Positions 16,973-24,480 of a DNA stretch of 39,241 nt are shown here, piece after piece (positions within the stretch are counted from its first letter, which is position 1; each line of letters opens with the position of its first letter). The notes beneath the pieces are model-generated. The model searched no databases, had not been told where the DNA came from, and worked only from the letters and a program-made list of their open reading frames with translations. A program made the position numbers and the translations under genes. The DNA is from Ottowia sp. (lineage in GTDB: Bacteria > Pseudomonadota > Gammaproteobacteria > Burkholderiales > Burkholderiaceae_C), in NCBI GenBank assembly GCA_023228705.1, contig JALOAS010000018.1, positions 1-39,241 on the forward strand, in the 5' to 3' direction.

Positions 16973-17237
16973 CCAGGATTTTCATGAGTTCGTCGCGATC
17001 TTGGCTGGCTGTTTGCGCCGGCCGCGGTTTGGCTGCGGAGCCGAGGATGTTGGCAATGCGTTGCTCCAGGCCACCGTCATGCAAGTTGGCGGGTCTTGCC
17101 GGTGGCACGGCTTGCCGGATGACATCACTTTCAGCAACGCGCAGGCGCAGCTTGACGCCGTGGCCGCGCAATCGGACGCCTTGCGGCAACTGCAGCCGGC
17201 CATCGCTCCAGATGGCATCTATTTCAACGGTAGACAT
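16950..17237 (-). CDS. VapB-like antitoxin of the PIN toxin
   Basis: A 95-residue protein just upstream of the PIN-aminotransferase fusion, overlapping it by 23 bp. The N-terminal part (STVEIDAIWSDGRLQLPQGVRLRGHGVKLRLRV) is a small beta-rich domain like AF2212/AbrB-type antitoxin DNA-binding folds; the C-terminal part (ARPANLHDGGLEQRIANIL, then QDRDELMKILDEHRGNR) is hydrophilic and helical, as expected for a toxin-wrapping tail. Start ATG at 17237 has a good ribosome site (GGAGAG, 4 nt spacing). Its place inside the wbp operon, between wbpD and wbpE, is unusual. Confidence 0.72.
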   Translation of the reverse strand: MSTVEIDAIWSDGRLQLPQGVRLRGHGVKLRLRVAESDVIRQAVPPARPANLHDGGLEQRIANILGSAAKPRPAQTASQDRDELMKILDEHRGNR

Positions 17238-17355
17238 GGTTCTCTCCAAAGTGCTTGACGTGTGGATTCACAGTCACGCGCACGTTGTTGCTCTTGAGGT
17301 GCAAGGTTTGCAGCAGTTCCACCCTGCCGTCCCTGTAGATGGCTTGGACTTGCAT
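17224..17355 (-). CDS. 43-residue antitoxin-like mini-gene
   Basis: A short frame starting 2 bp after the wbpD stop with a strong ribosome site (AGGAG, 8 nt before ATG). Its first 28 residues (MQVQAIYRDGRVELLQTL, then LKSNNVRVTV) have the same pattern as the N-terminus of the next gene (VEIDAIWSDGRLQL...VKLRLRV) and of AF2212/DUF104-type antitoxins. It lacks the toxin-binding tail and overlaps the next gene by 14 bp. It may be a truncated duplicate of the antitoxin, a DNA-binding-only variant, or a coupling peptide. Not recognised as any named gene. Confidence 0.55.
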   Translation of the reverse strand: MQVQAIYRDGRVELLQTLHLKSNNVRVTVNPHVKHFGENHVYR

Positions 17356-17357
17356 GG

Positions 17358-17939
17358 CTATTTCTCCTGCCGGCGCACAACGCCAGCGGTCATGATGTAG
17401 GAGGCCCCAGTATGGCCACAAACAGCATGGCCGTCTCCGGCAAGCGGCAAATCCAGTTGCTCGCCAAATTCGCTCATCCAGCCAATCTGCTTGGCCGGTA
17501 CGCCGACCATGAGCGCGTAGGGCAAGACGCTCTTGTTGACCACGGCGCCGGCGCCAACAAAGGCGTATTCACCGATGGTGACGCCGCAGACGATTGTGCA
17601 GTTGGCGCCCAGGGTGGCGCCCTTCCTGACCAGGGTGTTGCGGTATTCGTCCTTGCGCTCGATGAGCGAGCGCGGGTTGTAGACGTTGGTGAAGACCATG
17701 CTGGGCCCACAAAAGACGCCCTCTTCCAGGGTGACGTTGTCGTAGACGCTGACATTGTTTTGGATCTTGCAGCGGTCGCCGATGACAACCTTGTTGCCAA
17801 CAAATACGTTTTGCCCGAGCGAAACGCCCTCGCCGATGCGGGCGCCGGCGCAGACGTGCGCGAAGTGCCAGACGCGGCTGCCGTCGCCGATTTGCGCGCC
17901 CGCGTCGACGATGGCACTGGGATGGATGGCAGGTGTCAT
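17358..17939 (-). CDS. wbpD: WbpD-type UDP-GlcNAc3NA N-acetyltransferase
   Basis: A 193-residue left-handed beta-helix acetyltransferase. Hexapeptide repeats run from IHPSAIVDAGAQIGDGSRVWHFAHVC through IGEGVSLGQNVFVGNKVVIGDRCKIQNNVSVYDNVTLEEGVF to GATLGANCTIVCGVTIGEYAFVGAGAVV. The FTNVYNPRS loop is characteristic of the WbpD/WlbB group, which acetylates the 3-amino group of UDP-GlcNAc3NA. The C-terminal ~30 residues (about LPLAGDGHAVCGHTGASYIM) extend past the usual end. Lies 17 bp after wbpB in the operon. Confidence 0.9.
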   Translation of the reverse strand: MTPAIHPSAIVDAGAQIGDGSRVWHFAHVCAGARIGEGVSLGQNVFVGNKVVIGDRCKIQNNVSVYDNVTLEEGVFCGPSMVFTNVYNPRSLIERKDEYRNTLVRKGATLGANCTIVCGVTIGEYAFVGAGAVVNKSVLPYALMVGVPAKQIGWMSEFGEQLDLPLAGDGHAVCGHTGASYIMTAGVVRRQEK

Positions 17940-17956
17940 GAGCAGCGCCCTGTCAG

Positions 17957-18940
17957 TCAGTTGGTGTTGGTGAGCAGGCGGGCTGCAAACGGGTGCACTT
18001 GTCCGCCACGGGAGGCTGCAGTGGCGGCGGTGCGGATGGTGGAGACGATGTCTATGCTTGCGCGCACCTCTTCCAGGCCAAAGCCACGGCCGGCCAGGAT
18101 CTCCTGGTAGCTCTTGGTGTGAAGCTCGGTGAAGCCGCCCGAGAACTCGATCTCGCTGCCATCGACCGTGATGGAGCGGTAGGTGCGCTGGCCCTGCTCG
18201 ACGCGCTCACGCGGCAGGTCGGCGCTGTCTATGGACAAGAACCAGCGCACGCGGGCGTTCTCGTATTCCAGGTAGCCGGCCGCTTTTTCTTCCGTGAGCA
18301 GGTGTACCCTGTTCTCTTGCAGGCCACCAAAAATGTAGTGCAGCATGTCAAAGAAATGGACGCCGATGTTGGTGGCAACGCCGCCGGATTTCTTGATGTC
18401 CCCCTTCCAGGACTGCAGGTACCAGCGCCCACGTGACGTGATGTACGTGAGCTGCACATCGTATTTTGTGTTGCGCTGCTCTTTTTGTACTTTGTCGTGC
18501 AGCGCGATGATGGCCGGATGCAGGCGCAATTGCAGGATGGTGTTGATCTTCTGCCCGGTGTCTGCTTCCATGCTGGCCAGGCCATCGATGTTCCAGGGGT
18601 TGAGGACCAGCGGTTTCTCGCAAATGGCATCGGCACCACTGCGCAGGGCAAAGCGCACGTGCGAGTCGTGCAGGTAGTTGGGAGAGCAGACCGATATGTA
18701 ATCGATGCCCCGCACCTGCCCATCGCGATGCAGCTTGTCTACATAACGGTCAAAGCGCTCGAACTCCGTAAAGAAATATGCACCTGGAAAATAACTGTCG
18801 ATGATGCCCACGGAGTCGTTGGGATCATAGGCGGCGACCAGGTTGCTGCCGGTGTCCGCGATCGCCCGCATATGACGCGGAGCGATGTAGCCGGCGGCGC
18901 CAATGAGTGCAAAATTTTTGGTTTCTGCCATGTTTTTCAT
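17957..18940 (-). CDS. wbpB: WbpB-type UDP-GlcNAcA 3-dehydrogenase
   Basis: A 327-residue Gfo/Idh/MocA oxidoreductase: FALIGAAGYIAPRHMRAIADTG is the Rossmann start, DYISVCSPNYLHDSH and CEKPLVLNPWNIDGL follow, with the catalytic Lys in EKPL, and KSGGVATNIGVHFFDMLHYIFG in the C-terminal domain. This matches WbpB/WlbA, which oxidises UDP-GlcNAcA at C3 to provide the keto substrate for WbpE. Start ATG overlaps the wbpA stop (ATGA); a second ATG three codons later is possible. Confidence 0.9.
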   Translation of the reverse strand: MKNMAETKNFALIGAAGYIAPRHMRAIADTGSNLVAAYDPNDSVGIIDSYFPGAYFFTEFERFDRYVDKLHRDGQVRGIDYISVCSPNYLHDSHVRFALRSGADAICEKPLVLNPWNIDGLASMEADTGQKINTILQLRLHPAIIALHDKVQKEQRNTKYDVQLTYITSRGRWYLQSWKGDIKKSGGVATNIGVHFFDMLHYIFGGLQENRVHLLTEEKAAGYLEYENARVRWFLSIDSADLPRERVEQGQRTYRSITVDGSEIEFSGGFTELHTKSYQEILAGRGFGLEEVRASIDIVSTIRTAATAASRGGQVHPFAARLLTNTN

Positions 18941-20247
18941 GCCCGAATGATGTGTGATGCTGGCTTGCGGTACTTGCCACGGCTGTCAACGATGAGTTGC
19001 GCGGCGTTCTTGATGAGTTCGTAATCGAATGCATCATGCGCCGTGGCCAGCACCACGGCGTCAAAGCTGGCCAGGGAATCGGGTGTCAGGGCAACGCTGC
19101 GCAGGTCAAAATAATGCTCGCGCATGGTCGGAAAAACAGGGACGTGCGGATCGCTGTAGGCAATTTCAGCACCCTTGCCCTGCAGCAGCTCCATGATGTG
19201 CACGGCCGGGGACTCCCGCATGTCGTCAACATTTTTCTTGTACGCAACACCGAGCATCAGGATGCGACTGCCCTTGAGCGCCTTGCCGTGCTGGTTCAAG
19301 CCGTCCATGAGCTTTCCAACCACGTACTCGGGCATGGCCCGATTGACCTCGCCGGCCAATTCGATGAAGCGGGTGTTCAGGCCATACTCGCGCGCCTTCC
19401 ACGTCAGATAGAAGGGATCGATGGGGATGCAGTGCCCTCCCAGCCCGGGACCCGGGTAATAGGCCGTAAAGCCGAACGGCTTGGTGGCCGCTGCCTGGAT
19501 CACCTCATAGATGTCAATGTCCATGCGGTCGGCAACGATCTTCATCTCGTTGACGAGGCCGATGTTGACGGCACGATGAATGTTCTCCAGCAGCTTGACC
19601 ATCTCGGCCGCACGCGTGCTGCTGACCGGAACCACCCGGTCGATGATTTGCTGGTACATCGCCAAGCCTACCTCCAGGCAGGCTGGGGTATGGCCACCAA
19701 TGACCTTGGGAATGGACTGCGTGTCGAAGTCCGGGTTGCCGGGGTCTTCGCGCTCGGGTGAATAGCACAGGAACACATCTTGCCCAGCCCGCAATCCATT
19801 GGCCTGCGCGCGTGGCAATAATTCCTCTTCGGTGGTGCCCGGATAGGTGGTGCTCTCCAGCGTGAGCAGCTGGCCGGCACGCAGATGCGGTGCCAGGGCA
19901 TCGACGGTGTTCAGGACGAAGCTCAAGTCCGGCTCGCGGTACTTGTTGAGCGGCGTTGGCACGCAGAGAATGAGTGCATCGCAGTCCTGCGCGCGCGCAA
20001 AATCCGCGGTTGCCTCGAAATTCGCCCGGCGGGCGTCGGCGATGCGACGGGCATCGATGTGCTCTATGTAGCTTTGGCCCGCATTGAGCTTGTCGACCTT
20101 GCTCTGGTCGATATCGATGCCCAAGACACGAAACCCGACGGCGCTGAAGCGCAACATCAGGGGCAGGCCCACATAGCCCAAACCAACGATGCCTATGGTG
20201 GCACTCCTGTCGACAAACGCCTGTTTCAGTATGTCCTTGGATGTCAT
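18937..20247 (-). CDS. wbpA: WbpA-type UDP-GlcNAc 6-dehydrogenase
   Basis: A 436-residue nucleotide-sugar dehydrogenase: IGIVGLGYVGLPL (about 18-30) for NAD, STTYPGTTEE, GHCIPIDPFYLTWKA with the catalytic cysteine, and ILMLGVAYKKNVDDMRESP in the C-terminal domain. This long type is the WbpA/VipA group that makes UDP-GlcNAcA from UDP-GlcNAc, step one of the ManNAc3NAcA pathway. Start ATG overlaps the regulator's stop (ATGA), so it is first of the biosynthetic genes in the operon. Confidence 0.92.
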   Translation of the reverse strand: MTSKDILKQAFVDRSATIGIVGLGYVGLPLMLRFSAVGFRVLGIDIDQSKVDKLNAGQSYIEHIDARRIADARRANFEATADFARAQDCDALILCVPTPLNKYREPDLSFVLNTVDALAPHLRAGQLLTLESTTYPGTTEEELLPRAQANGLRAGQDVFLCYSPEREDPGNPDFDTQSIPKVIGGHTPACLEVGLAMYQQIIDRVVPVSSTRAAEMVKLLENIHRAVNIGLVNEMKIVADRMDIDIYEVIQAAATKPFGFTAYYPGPGLGGHCIPIDPFYLTWKAREYGLNTRFIELAGEVNRAMPEYVVGKLMDGLNQHGKALKGSRILMLGVAYKKNVDDMRESPAVHIMELLQGKGAEIAYSDPHVPVFPTMREHYFDLRSVALTPDSLASFDAVVLATAHDAFDYELIKNAAQLIVDSRGKYRKPASHIIRA

Positions 20248-20630
20248 TGGGTTTTTATTCTTTCTGAGGGCGCAACGGATCTCGGCGAAAGGCAGGTCGC
20301 CTGGTCTTCATGACGCAACTGCGCACGCAATTCCTCGATCTCGGCCAACAGCCGCTTGTGCTCGGCTTCCTTGCGCCGCAGGAAGCGGACCGTTGCTCTT
20401 GCTTTGGCTGCCACGCCGACGGGAGTCAGAACATACAGATAAGCTGCCTTCTTGCGACTGTTCTTGAAATTGATGGCCTTGACGTAGCCCTTGTCCAAGA
20501 GCGCCCGGAGACAGTAGTTGACCTTGCCCAAGCTGATGCCGAGCTCCCGGGCCAGCTCCCGTTGACTGGAACTGGGGTCGCTCTGCAGCAGTTGCATCAG
20601 CTTGAGATGGATCTCTTGGTCCACGTCCAT
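20244..20630 (-). CDS. MarR-family EPS-associated transcriptional regulator
   Basis: A 128-residue winged-helix regulator, paralogous to 5878-6219 (shared LARxLGISLGKxNYCLxALxxKG, NSxxKAxYLYVLTP, RFLRRKEAE). It leads the minus-strand polysaccharide operon and is coupled to wbpA by a 4-bp overlap, so it likely senses or limits expression of the cluster. Its C-terminus (after RAQLRHEDQ) is about 15 residues longer than the paralog. ATG at 20630 supported by the alignment and the upstream operator. Confidence 0.88.
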   Translation of the reverse strand: MDVDQEIHLKLMQLLQSDPSSSQRELARELGISLGKVNYCLRALLDKGYVKAINFKNSRKKAAYLYVLTPVGVAAKARATVRFLRRKEAEHKRLLAEIEELRAQLRHEDQATCLSPRSVAPSERIKTQ

Positions 20631-20643
20631 CTTTGCGCACTTT

Positions 20644-20666
20644 GTTCAAACACTGAACGGATTGTA
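20644..20666 (-). promoter_or_regulatory. Operon promoter and predicted MarR operator
   Basis: Minus strand: a TACAAT -10 (20666-20661) is followed by an inverted repeat GTTCA-N5-TGAAC (20658-20644) that ends 13 nt before the regulator's ATG and would cover the transcription start. The same inverted repeat is at 5851-5865 before the paralogous gene. Predicted to be bound by one or both regulators. Confidence 0.6.
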
Positions 20667-21202
20667 CGCGTAGGCATTACGCAACCTGTAACAACACCTG
20701 CAGCTGAGCCTATCCAGAGATTGCCTCTTGGGAAAGTGCAGGCTCCGCGTACATGACGGTGCGGAGCGTCAAGATTCCGATCAACATGTTACAAAAATAA
20801 ACGATAGTTTCATCATTCCGACGTTTTGCAGATGTCATCAAGTCCTGTCGCCGCCTTGGGATGCTCACCTGGAGTCGACAGCATGGCCGGAACGCCCTTC
20901 ACTGCGTGTGCGGCGGTCACAACGTACCGTGACCGGACATTCAAGAACCCGGCTCGGAGCGTCGGACATATCACGTCCTGGTCTGGTAGTGTCAACATCC
21001 GAACAGCGCTCGAATTTCAAATTTCTATTCAATATCAATAGATTAACAAGCCCATCCCCACAGGACAACATGCAAGTCGGGCTCGACAGCAAGGTAACCC
21101 AACTCGGGATGATCGAATTGATCTGCGACTCCCTTTAAGATCAGGACACTCTTGATCAAACTTCGGGCGGCGCAATCAGGGTGAACCTGTACGTTGACAC
21201 TC
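20667..21202. other. Intergenic region between divergent polysaccharide operons
   Basis: About 540 bp between the regulator (minus) and the sugar transferase (plus). Composition falls to AT-rich around 21000-21050. Short frames on both strands resemble nothing recognised. It presumably holds the -35 of the minus operon and promoters for the plus-strand pair; no JUMPstart/ops element (GGCGGTAG) was seen. Confidence 0.5.
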
Positions 21203-21233
21203 GCTGCGGACCGCAGCTTTTTCACTGTGAAAA
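21203..21233 (+). promoter_or_regulatory. Two abutting palindromes before the sugar transferase
   Basis: GCTGCGG-A-CCGCAGC (21203-21217) is followed at once by TTTTCAC-T-GTGAAAA (21219-21233), ending 3 nt before the ATG at 21237. The first palindrome plus the T-run looks like a short intrinsic terminator (six-bp stem, three-nt loop); the second could be an operator and would also sequester the ribosome-site region. Together they suggest attenuation or repression of the initiating transferase gene. Confidence 0.5.
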
Positions 21234-21236
21234 GGG

Positions 21237-22607
21237 ATGATGGCGGACGAGAAAGCCAACTGCTCTGCCCACGACAACGAGCATGCCGAAGCATGGCTCG
21301 CGCACCAGGAGTCGGAGGCGGAAGGTCGTCAGGATATCGGCATAGAACGGCGCCATTCACGCTGGTACGAGGTGCTTCTGTTCAGCACCATGGTGCAGTT
21401 GCTGCTGGGCTTGCTGGTGGTGGCCGCGCTGCCGGCCGTGTTGCGCTGGGGCCCGGCGGTTTGGCGGTATTGGGCGCAGGTGCGCTTCAACACCCTGTGT
21501 GCGGTCGTTGCGGCGTTTGTGCTGGCGCTGATCCTGCTGAAGCGTCTGGGGCGATTTTCCGGAGGCACACGGCTTGCCGCCATAGGGCCCACGGTAACCG
21601 GCGCGTTCTTTCTGGCTTTTGCGGTGGTGCTGTTCGGGCGTGTGCCCTACACGCGCTCGGTGCTGCTGACGGGATACCTGCTCTCACTAGCGTGGTTCTA
21701 TGGGGGGCATTTCCTGGGCCGGCGTTACTGCCAATTGAAGGTTGCCGCGCTGCCCTCAGCCAGATGCCGAGCGCTGGAGTCCACGCCAAACATAGAGGTA
21801 CGGCATTTGCAAGAACCCAACTTGGGCGGTGTCCGCTTTGACGCCGTGGTGGCCGACCTGCACAGCGACGAGTTGGGCCCAGAGTGGCAGCGGTTCCTGG
21901 CCGAATGCATCCTGGCCAAATTGCCGGTGCATCACGTGCGGCGCATGCACGAGGCCATGACCGGGCGCGTGCAGATCGACCGCCTGTCCGAGAACGACGT
22001 GGGTGCCCTGCTGCCCTCACCCAACTATTCGGTGATCAAGCGGCTGATCGACGTGTTTGGCGTGTTGCTGGTGACTCCCATCGTGCTGCCAGTCATGCTG
22101 CTGGTAGCGCTGGCCATTCGGCTGGACAGCCCGGGCCCCGCGCTGTTTGTGCAAAACCGCGTGGGCCAGGGGGACCGGGACTTCCGGATCTACAAGTTTC
22201 GCAGCATGCGGGCGAATGCAGAATCCGCCGGTGCACAATTGGCCGCAGTTGACGATACTCGTATTACGCGGGTCGGGCATTTCATCCGTAAGACGAGGCT
22301 GGATGAGCTACCGCAGCTCTGGAACGTGATCAAGGGCGATATGAGCCTGATCGGCCCACGTCCTGAGCAGCGCAAATTTGTCGACCAATTCGACAAGGAA
22401 ATCCCGTTCTACATTTACCGACATGTGGTGAAGCCAGGGATAACTGGCTGGGCACAGGTAACACAGGGCTATGCCGGCAACGCAGAGGAGACCCGAATCA
22501 AAATTGAACACGATTTTTACTACATCAAGCACTTTTCACTCTGGCTGGACGTGCTGATCGTGCTCAAGACGCTGCGCGTGATTCTGACCGGCTGGGGCGC
22601 ACGCTGA
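21237..22607 (+). CDS. Initiating polyprenyl-phosphate sugar-1-P transferase
   Basis: A 456-residue bacterial sugar transferase. The N-terminal ~140 residues hold four hydrophobic segments; the C-terminal catalytic domain (about 258-453) begins NYSVIKRLIDVFGVLLVTPIVLPV and has KFRSM, the RVGHFIRKTRLDELPQLWNVIKGDMSLIGPRPE block and PGITGWAQV. It transfers a sugar phosphate to undecaprenyl phosphate in the inner membrane, the first step of O-unit or capsule assembly (WcaJ/WbaP type, unlike the WecA-like WbpL of Pseudomonas wbp loci). Two adjacent ATGs (21237, 21240) follow an AAAGGG sequence that lies very close; the exact start is uncertain by one codon. Confidence 0.88.
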   Translation: MMADEKANCSAHDNEHAEAWLAHQESEAEGRQDIGIERRHSRWYEVLLFSTMVQLLLGLLVVAALPAVLRWGPAVWRYWAQVRFNTLCAVVAAFVLALILLKRLGRFSGGTRLAAIGPTVTGAFFLAFAVVLFGRVPYTRSVLLTGYLLSLAWFYGGHFLGRRYCQLKVAALPSARCRALESTPNIEVRHLQEPNLGGVRFDAVVADLHSDELGPEWQRFLAECILAKLPVHHVRRMHEAMTGRVQIDRLSENDVGALLPSPNYSVIKRLIDVFGVLLVTPIVLPVMLLVALAIRLDSPGPALFVQNRVGQGDRDFRIYKFRSMRANAESAGAQLAAVDDTRITRVGHFIRKTRLDELPQLWNVIKGDMSLIGPRPEQRKFVDQFDKEIPFYIYRHVVKPGITGWAQVTQGYAGNAEETRIKIEHDFYYIKHFSLWLDVLIVLKTLRVILTGWGAR

Positions 22608-22659
22608 GCGGCAGCACGGCTACCCCTACAATCCCCTGCTTCCTCACCAACTCCGCCCC

Positions 22660-23739
22660 ATGCCTGAGCCTGCCCGAGATTCCCCAGCCTACCCCGATGA
22701 CGAGATCGACCTGTTCGAGCTGGCCGGAGTGCTCTGGCAGGCCAAGTGGTTCATTGGGTTGATCACCGGCGTTGTGCTTGCCGCGGCGGTTGCGTACGCG
22801 CTTCTGGCGCCAGCAACGTACGAGGCGCAGGCCAAGACGCTGCCGCCCACGGCCAGCGACCTGGCCGGGTACAACACGGCGTATCAGTTGCTGAAGCCCG
22901 CACCCGGTACCGATGTCCGGAAAATCGGTACCGGTGAGGTGTACAAGGTGTTTTTGAGGCAACTGCAGTCGGCCGCCTTGCGCGAACGCTTTTTCAACGA
23001 GCTGTACCTGCCCGCAAACGCCGAAGGAGCCACGGAGACGGAGCGTGAAACGCAGTGGCGGCGGATGAACGAGGCGTTGTCGATCAAGGGGCCGGACCCC
23101 AAGGCCGAGGGCAACGTTGACGAAGCCAGCGTGACGCTGCGGGGCCGCAATGCGCAGGATGTGGCCGACTGGACCAATGCGGTGGTACGCATGGCGGCGG
23201 CTGCCGCCCGGCAGCAGTTGCTCGATGATCTGCGGTCAACGATGCAGTTGGACCTGACGGGAGTCGAGACGCAAATTGACAGCCTGCGCACGGCGGCCAA
23301 GTCCCAGCGGGACTATGAAATCGCACGCGTGGAGTCGGCGTTGCAGCTGGCACGTGCGATTGGCCTGCAAGAGCCGCCCACCAGCGGCAACCTGATTACC
23401 TCGTACACCGGTCCGACGCTTTATTTGCGCGGTGCGCGGACGCTGCAGGCGGAACTTGACCTGCTCAAGGCGCGCACCAGCGACGACCCCTACATCGAGC
23501 GGCTGCCGGCGCTGCTGGAGGCAAAGAACCTGCTTGCCGGGATCAACCTGGACGCGGCGGAAAAGATGTCGGTGGTGACGGTGGACCAACCGGCCATACG
23601 GCCCTGGCGGCCCGCCAAGCCCAAGAAGCGCCTGGTGGTTGCGATCGGGCTGGTGCTGGGGCTGATGCTGGGAACGGGAGCGGCACTGGTGCGCCACGCG
23701 TGGCGGCAACACGGCAGGGCAGCAGCGATGCAGGGTTGA
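22660..23739 (+). CDS. Wzz-type chain-length determinant
   Basis: A 359-residue polysaccharide co-polymerase. An N-terminal Wzz domain starts DDEIDLFELAGVLWQAKWFIGLITGVVLAAAVAYALLAP (transmembrane helix about 26-50) with a periplasmic coiled region up to about 310, then PWRPAKPKKRLVVAIGLVLGLMLGTGAALV, the Pro-rich motif and second membrane helix. It lacks the cytoplasmic tyrosine kinase of Wzc. It would set the chain length of the polymer made by Wzy. Follows the sugar transferase by 52 bp. Confidence 0.88.
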   Translation: MPEPARDSPAYPDDEIDLFELAGVLWQAKWFIGLITGVVLAAAVAYALLAPATYEAQAKTLPPTASDLAGYNTAYQLLKPAPGTDVRKIGTGEVYKVFLRQLQSAALRERFFNELYLPANAEGATETERETQWRRMNEALSIKGPDPKAEGNVDEASVTLRGRNAQDVADWTNAVVRMAAAAARQQLLDDLRSTMQLDLTGVETQIDSLRTAAKSQRDYEIARVESALQLARAIGLQEPPTSGNLITSYTGPTLYLRGARTLQAELDLLKARTSDDPYIERLPALLEAKNLLAGINLDAAEKMSVVTVDQPAIRPWRPAKPKKRLVVAIGLVLGLMLGTGAALVRHAWRQHGRAAAMQG

Positions 23740-23773
23740 ACCGGCAGGGTGCGGGTGGTCTTCCGCGGGCACC

Positions 23774-23912
23774 CTATCGGCCAGAGGGCTGGCCTCCACA
23801 AAAACCGTCGTGCATTACGCACCTGTGGAGCGGCGCCCCCGCCGCGATTCCCCGCAACAGCAATCAGCCGCGCCAGACGCCACCGCCCGTCGGCCAGGGG
23901 CCAGCCTTCTAC
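23774..23912. repeat. Short mosaic repeat remnants
   Basis: A REP-like palindrome GGCCAGAGGGCTGGCC (23779-23794), a CCGTCGTGCATTACGCACCTG linker, the GGAGCGGCGCCCCCGCCGCGATTCCCCGC block and a second degenerate GGCCAG palindrome (about 23893-23906), with no heptamer array. It leads directly into the tolC-like promoter copy. Confidence 0.7.
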
Positions 23913-24016
23913 AATGACCGGCTTTGCCGCTGAACGTGCGATGGTTCGCTTCCCTTTCCCGAATGGGCGACTGCTGATGCGGTGCCTGGTCTGCCTGGGC
24001 CTGTTGCTGGCGTGCC
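23900..24016 (+). pseudogene. Copy of tolC promoter and signal-peptide region
   Basis: This stretch aligns with 26480-26605 (reverse strand) through the preceding palindrome, the -10 TACAAT (23910-23915), the GCTTTxCCGCTGAACG block, the ATG (23941) and the signal-peptide codons ending CTGCCTGGGCCTGTTGCTGG. It stops at about codon 25 of the tolC-like gene. The frame runs on to 24096 and would give a 51-residue peptide with a signal sequence and a lipobox-like LLAC, whose tail comes from the adjacent relic read antisense. Probably a non-functional partial duplication. Confidence 0.7.
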
Positions 24017-24081
24017 CACGGCATTACTTCACGTCCATATCCGCTGGCACCGTAGACGGCATAAAGATTCTGAGGTTGCAT
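24016..24081 (-). pseudogene. 5' fragment of NeuD/PglD-like sugar acetyltransferase
   Basis: On the minus strand an ATG at 24081, with a good ribosome site (AGGAG, 5 nt), begins MQPQNLYAVYGASGYGREVM then PWARQQ. The YGASGYGREVMP pattern is the nucleotide-sugar-binding start of NeuD/PglD-type sugar N/O-acetyltransferases. After about 22 codons it runs into the copied tolC segment, reads antisense and ends at 23815. The rest of the gene is missing. This is a relic of a lost polysaccharide gene at the island edge. Confidence 0.65.
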
Positions 24082-24181
24082 GGAGACTCCTTCTGAACCA
24101 CTTGATGCGGACAACCATCGGGTGATCTTGGGGCCAAGGATCGAATGAATGAAGCGGGGTGCGGCAGTACTGGGGAACGCA

Positions 24182-24206
24182 TATAATACAGCGTAACACA
24201 CGCAAT
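24182..24206 (+). promoter_or_regulatory. Promoter of the CopG/ParE pair
   Basis: A perfect -10 TATAAT (24182-24187) lies 32 bp before the antitoxin ATG, followed by the short inverted repeat GCGT-N5-ACGC (24191-24203), a possible operator for the ribbon-helix-helix antitoxin. No good -35 is visible. Confidence 0.45.
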
Positions 24207-24219
24207 ACTGGAAACCATC

Positions 24220-24480
24220 ATGTCCGCCACGCCCTCGCAAGACGCGCCCACGCGCACCCTGAACGTGCGCGTTCCGCAGACGCTGTACCAGCAGCTTGAA
24301 CACCTGGCCAAGGCCACGTCGCGCACCAAGAGCTTCGTGACGCTGGAAGCATTGAGCACCTACCTGCAGGCGCAAAGCTGGCAGGTGGCGGACATCCAGT
24401 CCGGCTTGGCTGAAGCCGACCGCGGCGATTTTGCAAGCGACGCCGAAGTGGATGCCGTGTTGACCCAGTATGGCGCGTAG
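24220..24480 (+). CDS. CopG/RHH-type antitoxin
   Basis: An 86-residue protein with a ribbon-helix-helix N-terminus: RTLNVRVPQTLYQQLEHLAKATSRTKSFVTLEALSTYL (about 12-49). The C-terminal tail (VADIQSGLAEADRGDFASDAEVDAVLTQYG) is the usual partner-binding segment of antitoxins paired with ParE/RelE toxins. It overlaps the toxin gene by 11 bp. Expected to repress the operon with the toxin. Confidence 0.88.
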   Translation: MSATPSQDAPTRTLNVRVPQTLYQQLEHLAKATSRTKSFVTLEALSTYLQAQSWQVADIQSGLAEADRGDFASDAEVDAVLTQYGA

